A stretch of 64,000 nucleotides of DNA from Neocallimastix lanati (nom. inval.) (GCA_016946835.1 JACVTC010000059.1:324501-388500); one strand, 5' to 3'. Numbered from the stretch's first letter, positions 10,600-23,048 are shown. Made by a program: numbers and translations. Notes: generated by a model not told the origin, from the letters alone.

Positions 10600-12358
10600 C
10601 TAGTCTTCATTGTCATATTCCTTTAAATAACATAATGGTACAATACCAGTTTGTTTAGTTCTTCTGTTATAACCTGTGGACCAACCATCATCAAATTTCT
10701 TTTTAATTTCAATTATATCACCAGCTACAAGAGCTAATTCATCAGAAAGGGTTGGAACATAATCCCAATTAGCAATGAAAAGCTCTTCATTTAGTTGTTC
10801 TGATTCTTCAATGGAAGAAGAAGGAGTATCTTTTGTACTAGATTTCTTAGAAGATTTTCTACGTAAAAGTGCTGGCTGATCTTGCATCATTTCTTTTTTT
10901 TCCTTTGAGTCTGAATTAGCTATCATTGGTTCATTAACATTACCAACATCATCACCATCAGATTCATCAGAATCATTATCATTATTAATTGTCATAGTAT
11001 TATTAATAGTTGGAGATGAATATGGAGGTTGATCTTGTTCTATTGAAGTACTGTGTTCACTATAAATATTTTTAACGGGTACTCCATTAATATAATTATT
11101 TTTGAAAGCATTCTGGTTTCCATTGCTACCACCATAAGCAGAAATATAATTATTACGATCTACTTCATCAATTTTTTTACTATTATTATTATGTTTTACA
11201 ATAGCAGCTGGTGGTATTGTCACAGCAGCAGCAGTAGTGGTAGAAGTTGTTGCTAATGGTCTAACAATTTCTGACGTGTTTGGTAAAGACGATGTATTTT
11301 CATTGATAGTAATTTCAATTGAATTACCATTATCATCATCACCATCATTATTATCATTAGCAATACTTTTTTCTTTATTTCTATAATTTTTAGAAGATGG
11401 TGAAATAGGTTTTGGACTATCAATGGTATCTAACTTATCCTTCTTCTTTGATTTCTTCATGTATAAGAAACCAAGGGCACCGAGAATGGCAAGAACAACA
11501 ATACCAATTAATATGAATGGCCATACCTTAGAACTACTTTTACTACCACCACTGTTAGGCTTTTTGCCACTATTAGAATTTGATGATGACCCATTATAAC
11601 CACCAGAGCAAGTACTCTTACAATTATCTGGAATATAATTAGCGAAAGGACTAGATTGATAGGAAGAACAAATTGGTGTATTTGAAAAATTACAAGATTG
11701 TAAATCTGATTTTATATTTCTTTGTGGGAAACCAGTAATTTCAGTATTTGAAATATCTAATTCTTTAATATTTGGAGCATCAATAATCCAAGTTGGAAAT
11801 ATAGAAGAAGACAAACCAGAATTACTTAAGTCAACTTTTTCTAAATTATTACTTGGAAAGGAATAGATTTCATTAATATTTTTTTGCCCAGAGATAGAAC
11901 TTAAAAATAATTTAAGTTTAAAATAAAATAAAAATATATAAATAAAAATTTGTTGTTTTTCATCCATTATATTTATTATTTAAATGTATATATTTTTAAA
12001 TTAATAATAACAATAATAATAACATAAGGTTAATAATTTTTATCTTAACAATCATTTTATATTAAAATTATTAAAATAATCAATTATAAATATTATTATA
12101 ATTTATTTTTTTGTATTTATTTTTATCTCTAATATATTTAATTAAACTTACAATTCCTTAATATTAGTCAAATATTGAACAGTCGGTGGGAAAGCAATCT
12201 TATTTTGTATTCCTTGATAACCTGAAAAGTCAAGTTTAACAATGTTATTTTTGTCATCACATTCTACCATACTCCATCCACTAATTGGTATTATTAAATA
12301 ATAATAATGATAATATTAATAAAATAATATTAAAATGATAATATAATAATAATAATAG

Positions 12359-12389
<31 letters not shown>

Positions 12390-12567
12390 ATTTTAATTTT
12401 AGACATAACGTTAATATCTTAATGTTTATCTAATGAATATATTTTATAATTTTTTATTCCAATTTTAGTTTTTCAATTTGTTCTATTACTTACCAGCAAT
12501 CACCAAAATTGGTATCAGCTGGATTAAGCTCCTTTATTATTGTTTGAAAGTATACACAATCCGTCAT
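10600..12567 (-). CDS. LRR-TM-SH3 surface protein (three exons, 500 aa)
   Basis: I join exons 12494-12567, 12152-12280 and 10600-11899 (donors GTAAGT; acceptors TAG and AAG); the frame closes exactly at 501 codons. Exons 1-2 encode an LRR N-cap (DCCGWSMVECD) and the first leucine-rich repeats; exon 3 continues them (LEKVDLSNSGL, IKELDISNTEITG). A Ser/Gly/Asn-rich stalk follows, then one membrane helix at about 193-215 with a KKSKKK stop-transfer, a disordered cytosolic region and a C-terminal SH3 domain (about 438-496; ALYDY-like ANWDYVP, DDGW, GIVP, Y). The layout suggests a plasma-membrane protein linking outside contacts to cortical actin or signalling. I see no signal peptide before MTDC, so a further 5' exon may be missing. 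Similar architectures are common in chytrids and anaerobic fungi. Confidence 0.8.
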
Positions 12568-13095
12568 TTTGTATTCTTTAGTATTTATTTAAAATTCTAA
12601 TTATAATTATAAAAAAAAAAGTTTCTAAATAACTTGTTATTTAATTACGTTTTAATACTTTTTTATCTGTTTTATTTTTTATTTATAAAATTAAATGTAA
12701 AATTAAAATTTGTCATACATTTAAATAACATTATAAAATAATATATTTTATTTTCTTTATCAAGTTTATATAAAAAGTAATATTTTTAAAATTATAAATC
12801 AATTTATTATGTAATTATTATTTTTTATTTAATATTATTAATACTGTTTTTGTTATTACTTTTCATTCCATTTTAATTTGTTGATGAAAAATTGTTATTA
12901 TATATTATAATATATGAAATATATTATTAAATATTACCTTTCACTTTATAAATAATATTAATAAATATCTATATGCTTTATTATAAATTAGATTTAATTC
13001 AAAGTATAACGTTTAATTTTTTAAACAGTAATTATTGATAATAAATATAATGAATGAAAATAATATTGAATTTTTAATTATCTAATCAAAAATAA

Positions 13096-13126
<31 letters not shown>

Positions 13127-13298
13127 TAAAAAAATAGCTAAATTGATATTAAATTATTATTTTTTTTTTTATTTTATTTTATTTATTTTTCTTATTTTAT
13201 TTTATTTTCTTTATCTATGTAATAAATAAATATATTTAAATAAATGTGATAAATATATATATAATAATTTTTTCAAATCCTTATAAGTTATTTTTTTC

Positions 13299-13337
<39 letters not shown>

Positions 13338-14429
13338 GTTATTGTTGTTGTTATATGGATATATAGTTCATTTAAATAAAAAGATATTTTATGATTAAAT
13401 TGTTTATTAATTTTATTACTTTTGAAAAATATATATATATATTTAATAATTTTGTTTTTATTCTTTGTATTTATATATATTTATAACATTTATAATATCT
13501 ATGATTTATTTCCTTTTTCTTTACAAGGATTTCAAAAAATTATATATATATTTAAAAATTTTTAATTATATATAAAGAAAAAAAAATATAAAAATAAAAG
13601 AATAATGAAAATAAAAATAAAAAAGAAAATAATAAGAATAAATAATAATTGAATAAAGATAAATTATATATGAAAAAAAAAAAAATTAAATAAATGCAAA
13701 TAAATATAAATAATATTAATAAATAAATATATTATTTTCAAATAATTATTTTTACAAAAATTTTAATAAATAATTTTTATTATATAATGGAGTACAGGAT
13801 TAACAAAATTCATTTGAACATAAATAAAAAGATATGAAATAATAATTATAATAATCATTATGATTATAAGATATAATTATAGAAATAATCATTATTATAT
13901 ATTATATATCGATAGTATTAATACTGTTATTTACTATGTAATATTAATTAATTATTTGTATATTAACCTATTTATTCAATTTATTAAATTATTCATTCAT
14001 TTATTAATACTAATATTTATCTATATATTATTAATTTATTTATTTATATATTTATACTTTATTTATTTTATTCCTTAATAAAGTTTTAGAGCCAACAATC
14101 TTAAAAAAAATCAAAGAATTAATTTAATTTTTAATTTAATAATATATTATAAATAGTAATCAATTCAATTTAAATATATTATAATATTTAAATCTACTCA
14201 ATTTTCTTAATTAAAAAAAGTTCATACTTTTTATTTTTTTTTTAGACTTTTATATATATCTACGTACATATATATGGCGCACTTCCTTTTAAACAATACC
14301 ATATACATATTTATATCTACTGTTAGTATATCCTGAAGCAGTGTAATATTCAATATATATGGGCTCTCATAAGCATATATAATATATTGTACATCTATAA
14401 TAGTTGTTATTTGCAAGGTTGTAGTGAAA
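12568..14429. other. AT-rich intergenic DNA
   Basis: This is low-complexity DNA with A/T runs, an AAAAT/AAATA-rich patch near 13090-13130 and an ATT repeat near 13305-13336. Short open frames here (for example 13860-14078) have A/T-only codon composition and no domain signal. I see no supported gene. Confidence 0.6.
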
Positions 14430-14800
14430 AAAAGTTACATGTACGGAAATGTGGCTTGGTTATGTCAGAGGACTTCATGCTTTTCATAAAGATTGATAAA
14501 TTGTTATGTTTCCCTCAGTTTACTAGATTTGTTAGTACAGTACATGTAATGTAACATATTATTCTTTGCTCATCCTAAGAACCTTAACACAAGGCCTGAG
14601 TAGAGTCTGAGATATTATGTAAATCATACTTACCATGACGAGCGAATTTCCAACTTCATTTACAGGGAAAAATCTAGAATAGTGAGTAAATACCCTATAT
14701 AAACTAAGATGGCATGTACAAGGTCAATCCAGAAATCTTATGTGTGTTAGCTCTCGAATACTAACACCATCAGGATAAAGACTGAAAAGACTTTTCATAC
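14430..14800. other. Complex-sequence block, possible structured RNA or decayed element
   Basis: About 370 bases of normal-complexity sequence, clearly richer in G and C, stand inside kilobases of A/T runs. A 7-bp perfect hairpin occurs near its right end (GTGTTAG, 10-nt loop, CTAACAC, about 14747-14770). No long open frame exists on either strand. The left end has GGAAATGTGGCTT, which resembles the GCCACATTTCGAAA motif of the MITE-like element at 16.8-17.4 kb read on the other strand. Candidates are a non-coding RNA gene, a transposon remnant, or exons of a minus-strand gene (there is a perfect donor GGTAAGT on the minus strand at about 14628-14634). I cannot decide among them. Confidence 0.4.
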
Positions 14801-15557
14801 TTAATATTTTATTAAAAATATAAATTTAAATAAATAATTATATATAATATTTTTAAGTTTAATATTTAATCATTATATATTATATTATATTATATATCAT
14901 ATTATATATCATTAGTTTATAGTAAAATGGTTGATAGTTATAATAAACTATTCTTAAGCTATAGTTAAAATAATAAATAAGTTAAATAGATGTAATAGTT
15001 AAATTGATAAATAGTAAATAAAATATATAATAAATATATGAATTCCATAATTTATAATTATTACAGATGGTATGAAGGACTGCACTTTATATATACCATT
15101 CATTAGAATAGATTATAAAACAATATAAATTCATATATTAGTTATATAATAATAATTAAGCAATAAATAAAAACAATATATTCAAACTGATGATGAATAA
15201 TAATAAAATAAAATAATAATAAAAAAATTAATAAATAATACTTTAATATATTTCATTGTAATAAACAATCATAATAATAATGGCAATTATAATAGTAATA
15301 GTAATTATAGTAATAATTATAATAAAATCATAAACTAATACTATTAAAAAGATAAAAATAAAAATCATACATATATCACATTAAATAATATATCAAATTA
15401 TAAAAAAAAAATAATTAAAAATATATATACAAAAAAAGGATACTCAAATTAATCATTAATAGGATAGATAGTAGTATTTAGTGAAAGTATATATCATTTA
15501 GTTCATCACTTCAATTTATCAAACTAATTTAATACTGTATAGATAGTAGATTGATAT

Positions 15558-15624
<67 letters not shown>

Positions 15625-16131
15625 TTTGATATTTATAAAAACTTTTCCTTATATTCTACCATATATAATAATATAGTGTAATATCAATATAATTGATTTT
15701 ACCTTCATTTTTATTTTTTTTTTTTCTTATTTTTATTGAAACTTTAAAATAGATTAAACATTATTTAATAAGGTTCAACAGTTATCCATAAATTAACAAT
15801 ATATTGGTAATATACTATAAAAAATATAATATAAAACTCAAAAATGAAATGATAGATAAAATTTTGGTTTAATTGGAATATTGGAGTTTTTGGTATATAA
15901 AATATTATATAGTGTTATAAATAATATAATATTATAAATACATAATATTATATTATAAATAATATTTTAAATCTAAAATATATTATAATTTGAAAACCCA
16001 TTTATAAAAATTGTAAATAAAAATGTGGTAATCATATATTTATTTATTTATTTTTTTTTAATGAAACAACCAAGATATATTTATAATGCCTATAACCTAT
16101 ATATATTAATATTTAAAACTATTTGTATATA

Positions 16132-16172
<41 letters not shown>

Positions 16173-16765
16173 CAAAAGTTGGATATGGAGATATGGATTA
16201 ATCTATACAAAATGGTTATTTAAATTAAATAGAATGAAATAAATAAAAGTATATAAAATGATATTATATCCGGTTAAACTAATTTTATTTTTTTTTTAAA
16301 GCAATGAAATTTAAATTTATTATTTGAAGATGATGATTTATTGTATAGCTATTCATTTCTAAAATCAAAAATATTATCTTTTTTAAAGTAGGTATAATAA
16401 ATCAAAGTTTATTTACTAAAAAAAAAATATTTTTATAAATAAAAATAAATAATTCTTATTTCTATAAATTATTTCATTTTATTATTCATTAACATTATAG
16501 ATTATTGAAATAAAATAAAATCTTAAAATTAAATAACCTTTAATTCTTTAATTTTATTATTTTAGTTATTTTTGTATATATATAATTTATAATTTGTAAT
16601 ATTAGAAATTGGCTTTTTTTTTAAAAAAAAAATAAGAAAAAAGTAAATGGACCTAATTAATTATTATTTATTTATTTGAAGGTATAAAAAAAAAGCAATT
16701 AGTAAATTTTCATTCACAGAATTAACAGAATTAGTAGTCATGTTTTTAATTTAAATTAAGGTTAT
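14801..16765. other. AT-rich intergenic DNA with a TTTA repeat
   Basis: It contains a (TTTA)n array at about 15557-15627 and a poly-A run at about 16141-16171. I find no open frame with a protein-like composition and no RNA gene that I recognise. Confidence 0.6.
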
Positions 16766-17380
16766 GGTAAAAGGGGGGAGAGCGCGTTTCGGAACCGCAC
16801 GTGAATAGCTCTAAGCCACATGCTTTTTAAGATGGCGTATTATATATAAATTATTTTATATAAATAAATAATTAAATAATAATTAAATAAATATTTTATT
16901 ATATAATAATTTCATAATTTAATATATAAATATTTGATAATAAAAAATAAAAAAAATAAAAAAACAAAAAAAAAAAAAAATAAAAAAATAAAAAAATAAA
17001 AAAATAAAAAAGATTAAAAAAATAAAATACAAAAAAAATAAAATAAAATATTTTCATATTTATTTATATTTATAACTGTAGTTTTTTATTATATAAATAA
17101 ATAAATAAATAATAAATAAATAAATATTTTATTTTATAATAAAAAAATAAAATAAAAAAAAGATAAATATTTTTTTTGTAATTTTCTTGAAATAAAATAA
17201 AATATTTTCATATTTATTTATAACTGTAATTTTTTATATGTGCCATTTTATTTTAATGTTTTAAATATTATATTCATAAATAAAAATTTATAAAAAATAA
17301 AATAAGCCACATTCCGAAATGAAAATTTATGTAAAAATTTTCAAAGCCACATTTCGAAACGCACCACCTCGGTAAAAGGG
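16766..17380. mobile_element. MITE-like non-autonomous DNA transposon
   Basis: A 10-bp direct repeat GGTAAAAGGG (16766-16775 and 17371-17380) flanks a 595-bp segment. Its two ends, read inward, both have GCGTTTCG exactly eight bases in (16784-16791 and the complement at 17355-17362). Over the outer 20 bases, 13 match, and all but one of the mismatches are transitions. The interior is A/T-rich and non-coding, with AAGCCACAT-type motifs near both ends. A 9-11-bp target duplication is typical of Mutator-like elements, so a MULE-derived MITE is my best guess. Confidence 0.5.
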
Positions 17381-18097
17381 ATTTACTTTTAACTTAAAAA
17401 ATTTTTTTATCAATAATTACCAAATATTCTAGCCACTAAATTAACTAAAAATTATTAAAATTTTAATTAAACTAAATTAATAAGTTTTATTATAGATGTA
17501 ACATTATGGCATAAAATAATGGTTCATCCATAGAATGACATTTGTAAAAAAAAAAAAATAAAAATAAAAATACATTCCTTTTAATCATAATGCCTAGATG
17601 AATTAGTTAATTTTTAGTAATAAACTTTTATAAAATAAAAAATTTTTTTTAAAGAATTTAATGAAAAAATGAAAAAAAAAATCATAAAAAACATAAAAAA
17701 ATGAAATAATATTCATTAGATTTATTAAAAATTTAAATTATTTTAATAATAAAAAAAAATGAAACAAGCTTCATTATGATTATTATTTTAAATTTAAAAT
17801 TGAAAATTATTAATATAAATAAAATATTAATTATTAGTAATTAATAATTATTTTATAACTTAATTTAAAAAAAGTCAAATATAACCAGTATATAAATAAT
17901 ATTTATAATTAAGAAATAATAAAAAATTTATTATTACAATTATTTAACAATAATAATATAATAACATTTTAATTTTGATTATTACTAATGTTATTATTAA
18001 TTATTAATTATTATTATTCATTTATTTGTTATTATTAGTATTATTAATTTATTAATCAATTAAAAAATTTGCTATTTATATATTAGATACTATAGCT

Positions 18098-18158
<61 letters not shown>

Positions 18159-18732
18159 TTAAAATTATTATTATATAAAATTTTATGTTCATATTTTTTT
18201 TTTAAAAAAAAAGTATAATTATTATTATTACCACTAAAGTAATAACTATTTCTTTAATATTTGTTTTATATTTGTTATTATTATTATTGTTATTCTGTTA
18301 TTCATAATTAAATTTTATTTTTAATTTATATAAAAATAGAAACTATTAAAATATAAATAAATATAATAATTTTTTATCTGTATGGAATTTTTTTCATCTT
18401 TTTGCATCTTTTTATCATTATGAAATATTTTAAAGTTAAAATAGCTGTATATTTTTTTATTACTAAATTTTTTTTGTTCTTTTTTTTTTTTTTTTTTTTT
18501 TGATAGTATTTCTATTTTATTATCGCTTAATAGTTAATTATTAATTATGGACAATAAAAATGACAATAATATATAAAAAAAAAAAAAGAAAAAGCAAATA
18601 ATTAAAATAAACAAGTATATAAAAAAAAAATAATATAATTTTTTTTAATATACTTTTATATACTTACAAAGTTATTCTATTATATTTACAAAGCAAATTG
18701 ACCTTTAACTTAACCTTAATATTCAATTTACA

Positions 18733-18776
<44 letters not shown>

Positions 18777-19264
18777 TAATTTTCAATATTAAATAATTTT
18801 TAATTCTAAATTAATATAAAAAAAATAAGCATAAATAAATATAGTTATATTAATTGTAATTGTATTTGTTTTTTATTATTATTGTTATTATTATTGTTAT
18901 TATTATTATTTAAAACTCCTTAATAATTATACTATATATTTAATTATATTATTTTATATATTTATTATGAAATTTATTAAATTATATTTGAATGTTTTAT
19001 GTAAATTAGTTTTTACTTTTGTTTAATATTGTATAAATTTATGTTAGCAATCCTTTTAAATATATTGTGTAACTTTATAAAAATTTTCAATACGCCATTT
19101 ATTTTTAACGGCTTGTAAATTTTCGTTAACGCCATAATTTTTTTTATACAATTATATGTAAAAAAATAAATGTATAAATAAATAAATAAATTAATAAATA
19201 AATAAATAAAGAATGTAAAAAGTATATAAAATAAAAATAAATAGTAGAATATGAATATAAAAGT
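17381..19264. other. AT-rich intergenic DNA with long T runs
   Basis: Poly-T tracts occur at about 18102-18155 and 18738-18774. A pair of ACGCCAT motifs around TTAACGGC lies at 19092-19132. No coding or RNA gene is supported. Confidence 0.6.
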
Positions 19265-19796
19265 ACAGATTGAATAAAATAAAATAAAATAAAATAAAAT
19301 AAAATAAAATAAAATAAAATAAAATAAAATAAAATGAAATGAAATAAAATAAAATAAAATAAAATAAAATAAAAATAAATAGTAGAATATGAATATAAAA
19401 GTACAGATTGAATAAAATAAATAAATAAAATAAAATAAAATAAAATAAAATAAAATAAAATAAAATAAAATAAAATAAAATAAAATAAAATAAAATAAAA
19501 TAAAATAAAATAAAATAAAATAAAATAAAATAAAATAAAATAAAATAAAATAAAATAAAATAAAATAAAATAAAATAAAATAAAATAAAATAAAATAAAA
19601 TAAAATAAAATAAAATAAAATAAAATAAAATAAAATAAAATAAAATAAAATAAAATAAAATAAAATAAAATAAAATAAAATAAAATAAAATAAAATAAAA
19701 TAAAATAAATAGTGAAGTAATATAAAAGAGTAAAGTATTAATAAAAATAAAATAAAATAAAATAAAATAAAATAAAATAAAATAAAATAAAATAAA
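19265..19796. repeat. (AAAAT)n pentanucleotide array with an embedded duplicated spacer
   Basis: More than 400 bp consist of TAAAA units. A spacer beginning AATAGTAGAATATGAATATA and ending ACAGATTGAATAAAAT occurs twice (about 19229-19275 and 19376-19419), so blocks of array plus spacer have themselves been duplicated. Confidence 0.9.
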
Positions 19797-20110
19797 TTAA
19801 ATTAAATGAACTTGAACATTACCATATTATGATTATCAAAGAAAAATAAGAGGAATTTGGAAAATAAAAAAAAGAGTAATAAATAAAACTAATGAAATCA
19901 GTGTCTTAATTGAACGCTACAAAAATATTGAAACCAAGTTAATTGATGCTAAATGTGATAGAAATAATACTATTAATTTGTGGTTTGATTGTTTAACTGA
20001 TTTAAATAATATAGTATAAATATTATTTTATAATAAATAATTAAGAAATGAGGAATAACCAAATGAAATAGTCAGCAATCTATCATTCAAAAATTTAATT
20101 TATAAAGCTT
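19797..20110 (+). pseudogene. Short unidentified coding-like remnant
   Basis: After the AAAAT array the sequence regains complexity. One plus-strand frame reads about 35 codons with protein-like composition (ISVLIERYKNIETKLIDAKC, then an acidic and aromatic stretch WFDCLTDLNN). Stops surround it. It could be a decayed retrotransposon gag or a lost gene; I do not recognise it. Confidence 0.3.
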
Positions 20111-20755
20111 ATTAAATTTATACAGTTTAAATAAATATTCAAATACGTCTCTATAATTAATAATTTTATCATTATAATTATTATTTTTTTAATAATATTT
20201 AAATAAAAGAATTATTATTAATAATATTTATATTTTTTAAATAACATTTATATTTTTATATAAATTTTTTATTAATAGCATTTAAATAAAAGAATTAAAA
20301 TCATAACTATTATATGATTTATTTAATTATTCACTTAATAATTAATTTAAAAATTGAAATAACAAAATAATACAATAAAATAATATTATGTAGCATATTA
20401 TAGCTATAGCCACATATTTATATATATATCACGTGAAAAAATTGGCGTAATGCAACCTCTCCACTTTATCATTATATATATAACATATGTATTTATGTTT
20501 TTGATATATATAAAATATCATGTACTCTTCTCTCCTTGTTAAACATAATACTTACATATTATTATATTAAAAAATAAAAAACATATATCAATAATTATTA
20601 TTATTATTATTGGTTTTTTTTTTTTTTTTTTTTTCTTCTTCCTCAAATTTTCTTTAAACTTTTACTTTTTTAGTATTCCCATTTAAATAATAGTTAATGC
20701 TATACAAAACAAAGTATTTGTATTAAATTTATTTACATCTAAAAATATAAAAAAT
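20111..20755. other. AT-rich intergenic DNA
   Basis: I see A/T runs, an ATT repeat and a T run near 20592-20635, and a short complex patch with CACGTGAAAAAATTGGCG near 20431-20448. No gene is supported. Confidence 0.55.
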
Positions 20756-20905
20756 ACTAAATATATAGGCACACACGCAATGAGTACTCAAAACTCCTAT
20801 TAGTGCCCCAACAGTTATTGCTGTAGGCATGTTGATATTTGGCATACTAGTATAGCGTCGCCTCTCACAACACATGGTTATACGTCTGCCTGGGAGCTGA
20901 ATTAA
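20756..20905. other. Complex-sequence block of about 150 bp, possible small gene or RNA
   Basis: This short island is much richer in G and C than its surroundings. On the minus strand an open frame gives a small hydrophobic peptide from the ATG at about 20837 (MPNINMPTAITVGALIGVLS). On the plus strand another frame also gives a hydrophobic stretch (TPISAPTVIAVGMLIFGILV) ending in TAG. Either could be one exon of a small membrane protein, or the block could be an RNA gene. I recognise no tRNA, snRNA or snoRNA signature. The identity is open. Confidence 0.35.
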
Positions 20906-21245
20906 TTAATAAAAAAAAAATAAAAAAAATTAGCAATCTTTCAATACATATACTAATTTATTCATAATTTCTATCTTTATCTAACATATACACATACTTA
21001 TAATAACATATCAGTACCAATAACAACAACAACAACAAATAAATAAATAAATATATAAATAAATAAAAATTTACAAACATTTTTTTTTTGATACACATTA
21101 TTAGAATATATATATATATATTTAATTTTAATTAAATAAAAAAAAGAAAAAAAAAAAAAACTTTATTTTTTATTATTTTTTATTTTACTTTATTATTATT
21201 ATTATTATTATTATATTTTTCTCTATTGAAATCAATTATACAATT

Positions 21246-22597
21246 TTAATTCACTAATGATTTTAAACGTTTTTCAATGGTATCAATATCACTAGTTTCA
21301 ACTCGAATAACTTTTTCCCTACTTTTCATTCCTCCAATTAAACTAACTTCAGATTTTTTGACACCAAGAGCCTTTTAGGTATTTTTTTTTTATTAGTATT
21401 ATTAATTAAATAGGTATTGTGATGGTTGTTAAATTTTGAGTTTTTTTTTTTTTTTTTTATCGAATATTAAAATTATTAGTTAATAATAATATTTTGATTT
21501 GATTACAATCATTATTCATTATTAGTGTCAATATATATATATATATATAATGATAATGAAATTATTAAAGTTATAAAAATATATATATATTATATAAATT
21601 TAAACAAATATATGTATAATATATTATATAAAATGAATAAAAAAATATATATATATTAATTTATAAATATATATGTAAATATAAAATTTTAAAATATAAT
21701 ATTTAATAATTATTTTCCTTTTTCTTATTAAATAATAAGAACATTTAAAAAAAAGAAAAATATAAATATATATTTAAGATTAATATTTTTTTTAAAAAAA
21801 AAAAAAAATTACCTCTGCCATAAATTTGACACATTCAGTATTAGCTTCACCATCCTTTGGTGGAGCACTTAACTTTTATATATATATTAAATAAATAATT
21901 GAATTGGTTATTAAATAGAATATATTTATAATATTATGAGTTTTTATTAGATAGAACATATTTTTATTATTTTTTGGTGTGTATTTATTTTATAAATATA
22001 TATAAAATGGAAAATTGATAAATATATATTTATAAAAATATTTTTATTTTTATAAAATAGAATTTTAAAAAAAAATATATATATATTAATGTTTATAATT
22101 GAATCATATTTCCAAAAAAAATAAAAAAAGATTTAAATGGTTCATTTTATTTACCTGAACACCGACATAATCATTAGTATATTCAATAACTTGTGAAATT
22201 TGAGCATTGGGTTTTACCTTTTTTTTTTTTATTCAGTTATTTATAATAATAAATATATAAATAATTGAGAGAAATAAAAAAAAAAAAAATCATAAAAATT
22301 AATTTTTTGAAATTAATAATTTTTTTGTTATTATTAATAAAATAAAATCTCTAAAATACATTAAATATCAACAAAAATTCAATTTCATATATATTATTGA
22401 TTTATATTTAAATAAATAAAGATAAATGTTTTAAATGGAAAAGGTTAATTTTAAATTACTTGTAATTGAATACGTAAAGTGTTATCTTTTAACATTTCAA
22501 TAGGTCCTCTTTTAACTTGGTTGGATTCTTTATCATTGCCTTTGGCATTGTTTTTGGCATTATTTTTATCTTTTTTATTCCCTTTATTTTTAGCCAT
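21246..22597 (-). CDS. DUF167/YggU family protein (C15orf40-like), four exons, 128 aa
   Basis: Exons are 22460-22597, 22155-22217, 21813-21872 and 21246-21371; all three introns are phase 0 (donors GTAATT, GTAAAT, GTAATT; acceptors AAG). The frame closes at 129 codons. After a Lys/Asn-rich N-terminus (MAKNKGNKKDKNN), the protein shows the family signature: VKPNAQ, APPKDGEANTECVKFMAEAL, KSEVSLIGGMKSREKVIRV. This small alpha/beta fold is conserved from bacteria to animals and its molecular role is not established. The Lys-rich N-terminus is an addition over bacterial YggU. The start codon lies only 176 bp from the LTR of Copia-B, so the promoter region is confined between the gene and a retrotransposon-filled AAT array. 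Confidence 0.85.
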
Positions 22598-22732
22598 TGT
22601 ATGTTTATATATATGTATAATTTTTTTTTTTTTTGTATATTAATAAACAAATAAATTATATATTTATTAATATATATGGAAAAAAAAAATTTTTTTTTTT
22701 CAAATCAATGAAAATATTAATAAACTAAAAAT

Positions 22733-22733
<1 letters not shown>

Positions 22734-22772
<39 letters not shown>
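22734..22772 (+). repeat. AAT repeat, left remnant
   Basis: About 13 AAT units directly precede the 5' LTR of Copia-B. The last five bases, AATAA (22768-22772), recur after its 3' LTR (28812-28816). Confidence 0.9.
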
Positions 22773-22774
<2 letters not shown>

Positions 22775-23048
22775 TTAAAGTATTAAATAATATAAATAAA
22801 TAAACTTGATAATTTAGGTTTATAATTAAATAATAGAAAATATAAATCATAAATATTTATGTAAAAAACTAAACTTAAAATGTAAATAGTTTCTTTATTC
22901 TTGTTTATTCACGTGAAATAGTTATATAGTTTATATAAAAATAATTGTTTATTTTATAGACGAAAATTCGCGACTTTCGTCAATAAGTAATTTTATAATA
23001 AATAAATAAATGTATAAATTATTAATAACTAAATAAATTACTTTAATA
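22773..23048 (+). repeat. 5' LTR of Copia-B
   Basis: This 276-bp LTR is identical by eye to 28536-28811. It contains TTCACGTGAA, a palindrome, and a perfect 7-bp inverted repeat GACGAAA/TTTCGTC around a CpG-rich loop (about 22961-22983). Confidence 0.95.

Noticed and set aside
13860-14078. 72-codon open frame rich in Ile, Tyr and Leu
   Set aside because: Composition equals that of random A/T-rich DNA and there is no motif or splice support.
14626-14634. ATACTTACC, identical to the 5' end of U1 snRNA
   Set aside because: The U1-70K loop and an Sm site are not found after it; the same string is the complement of a normal splice donor GGTAAGT.
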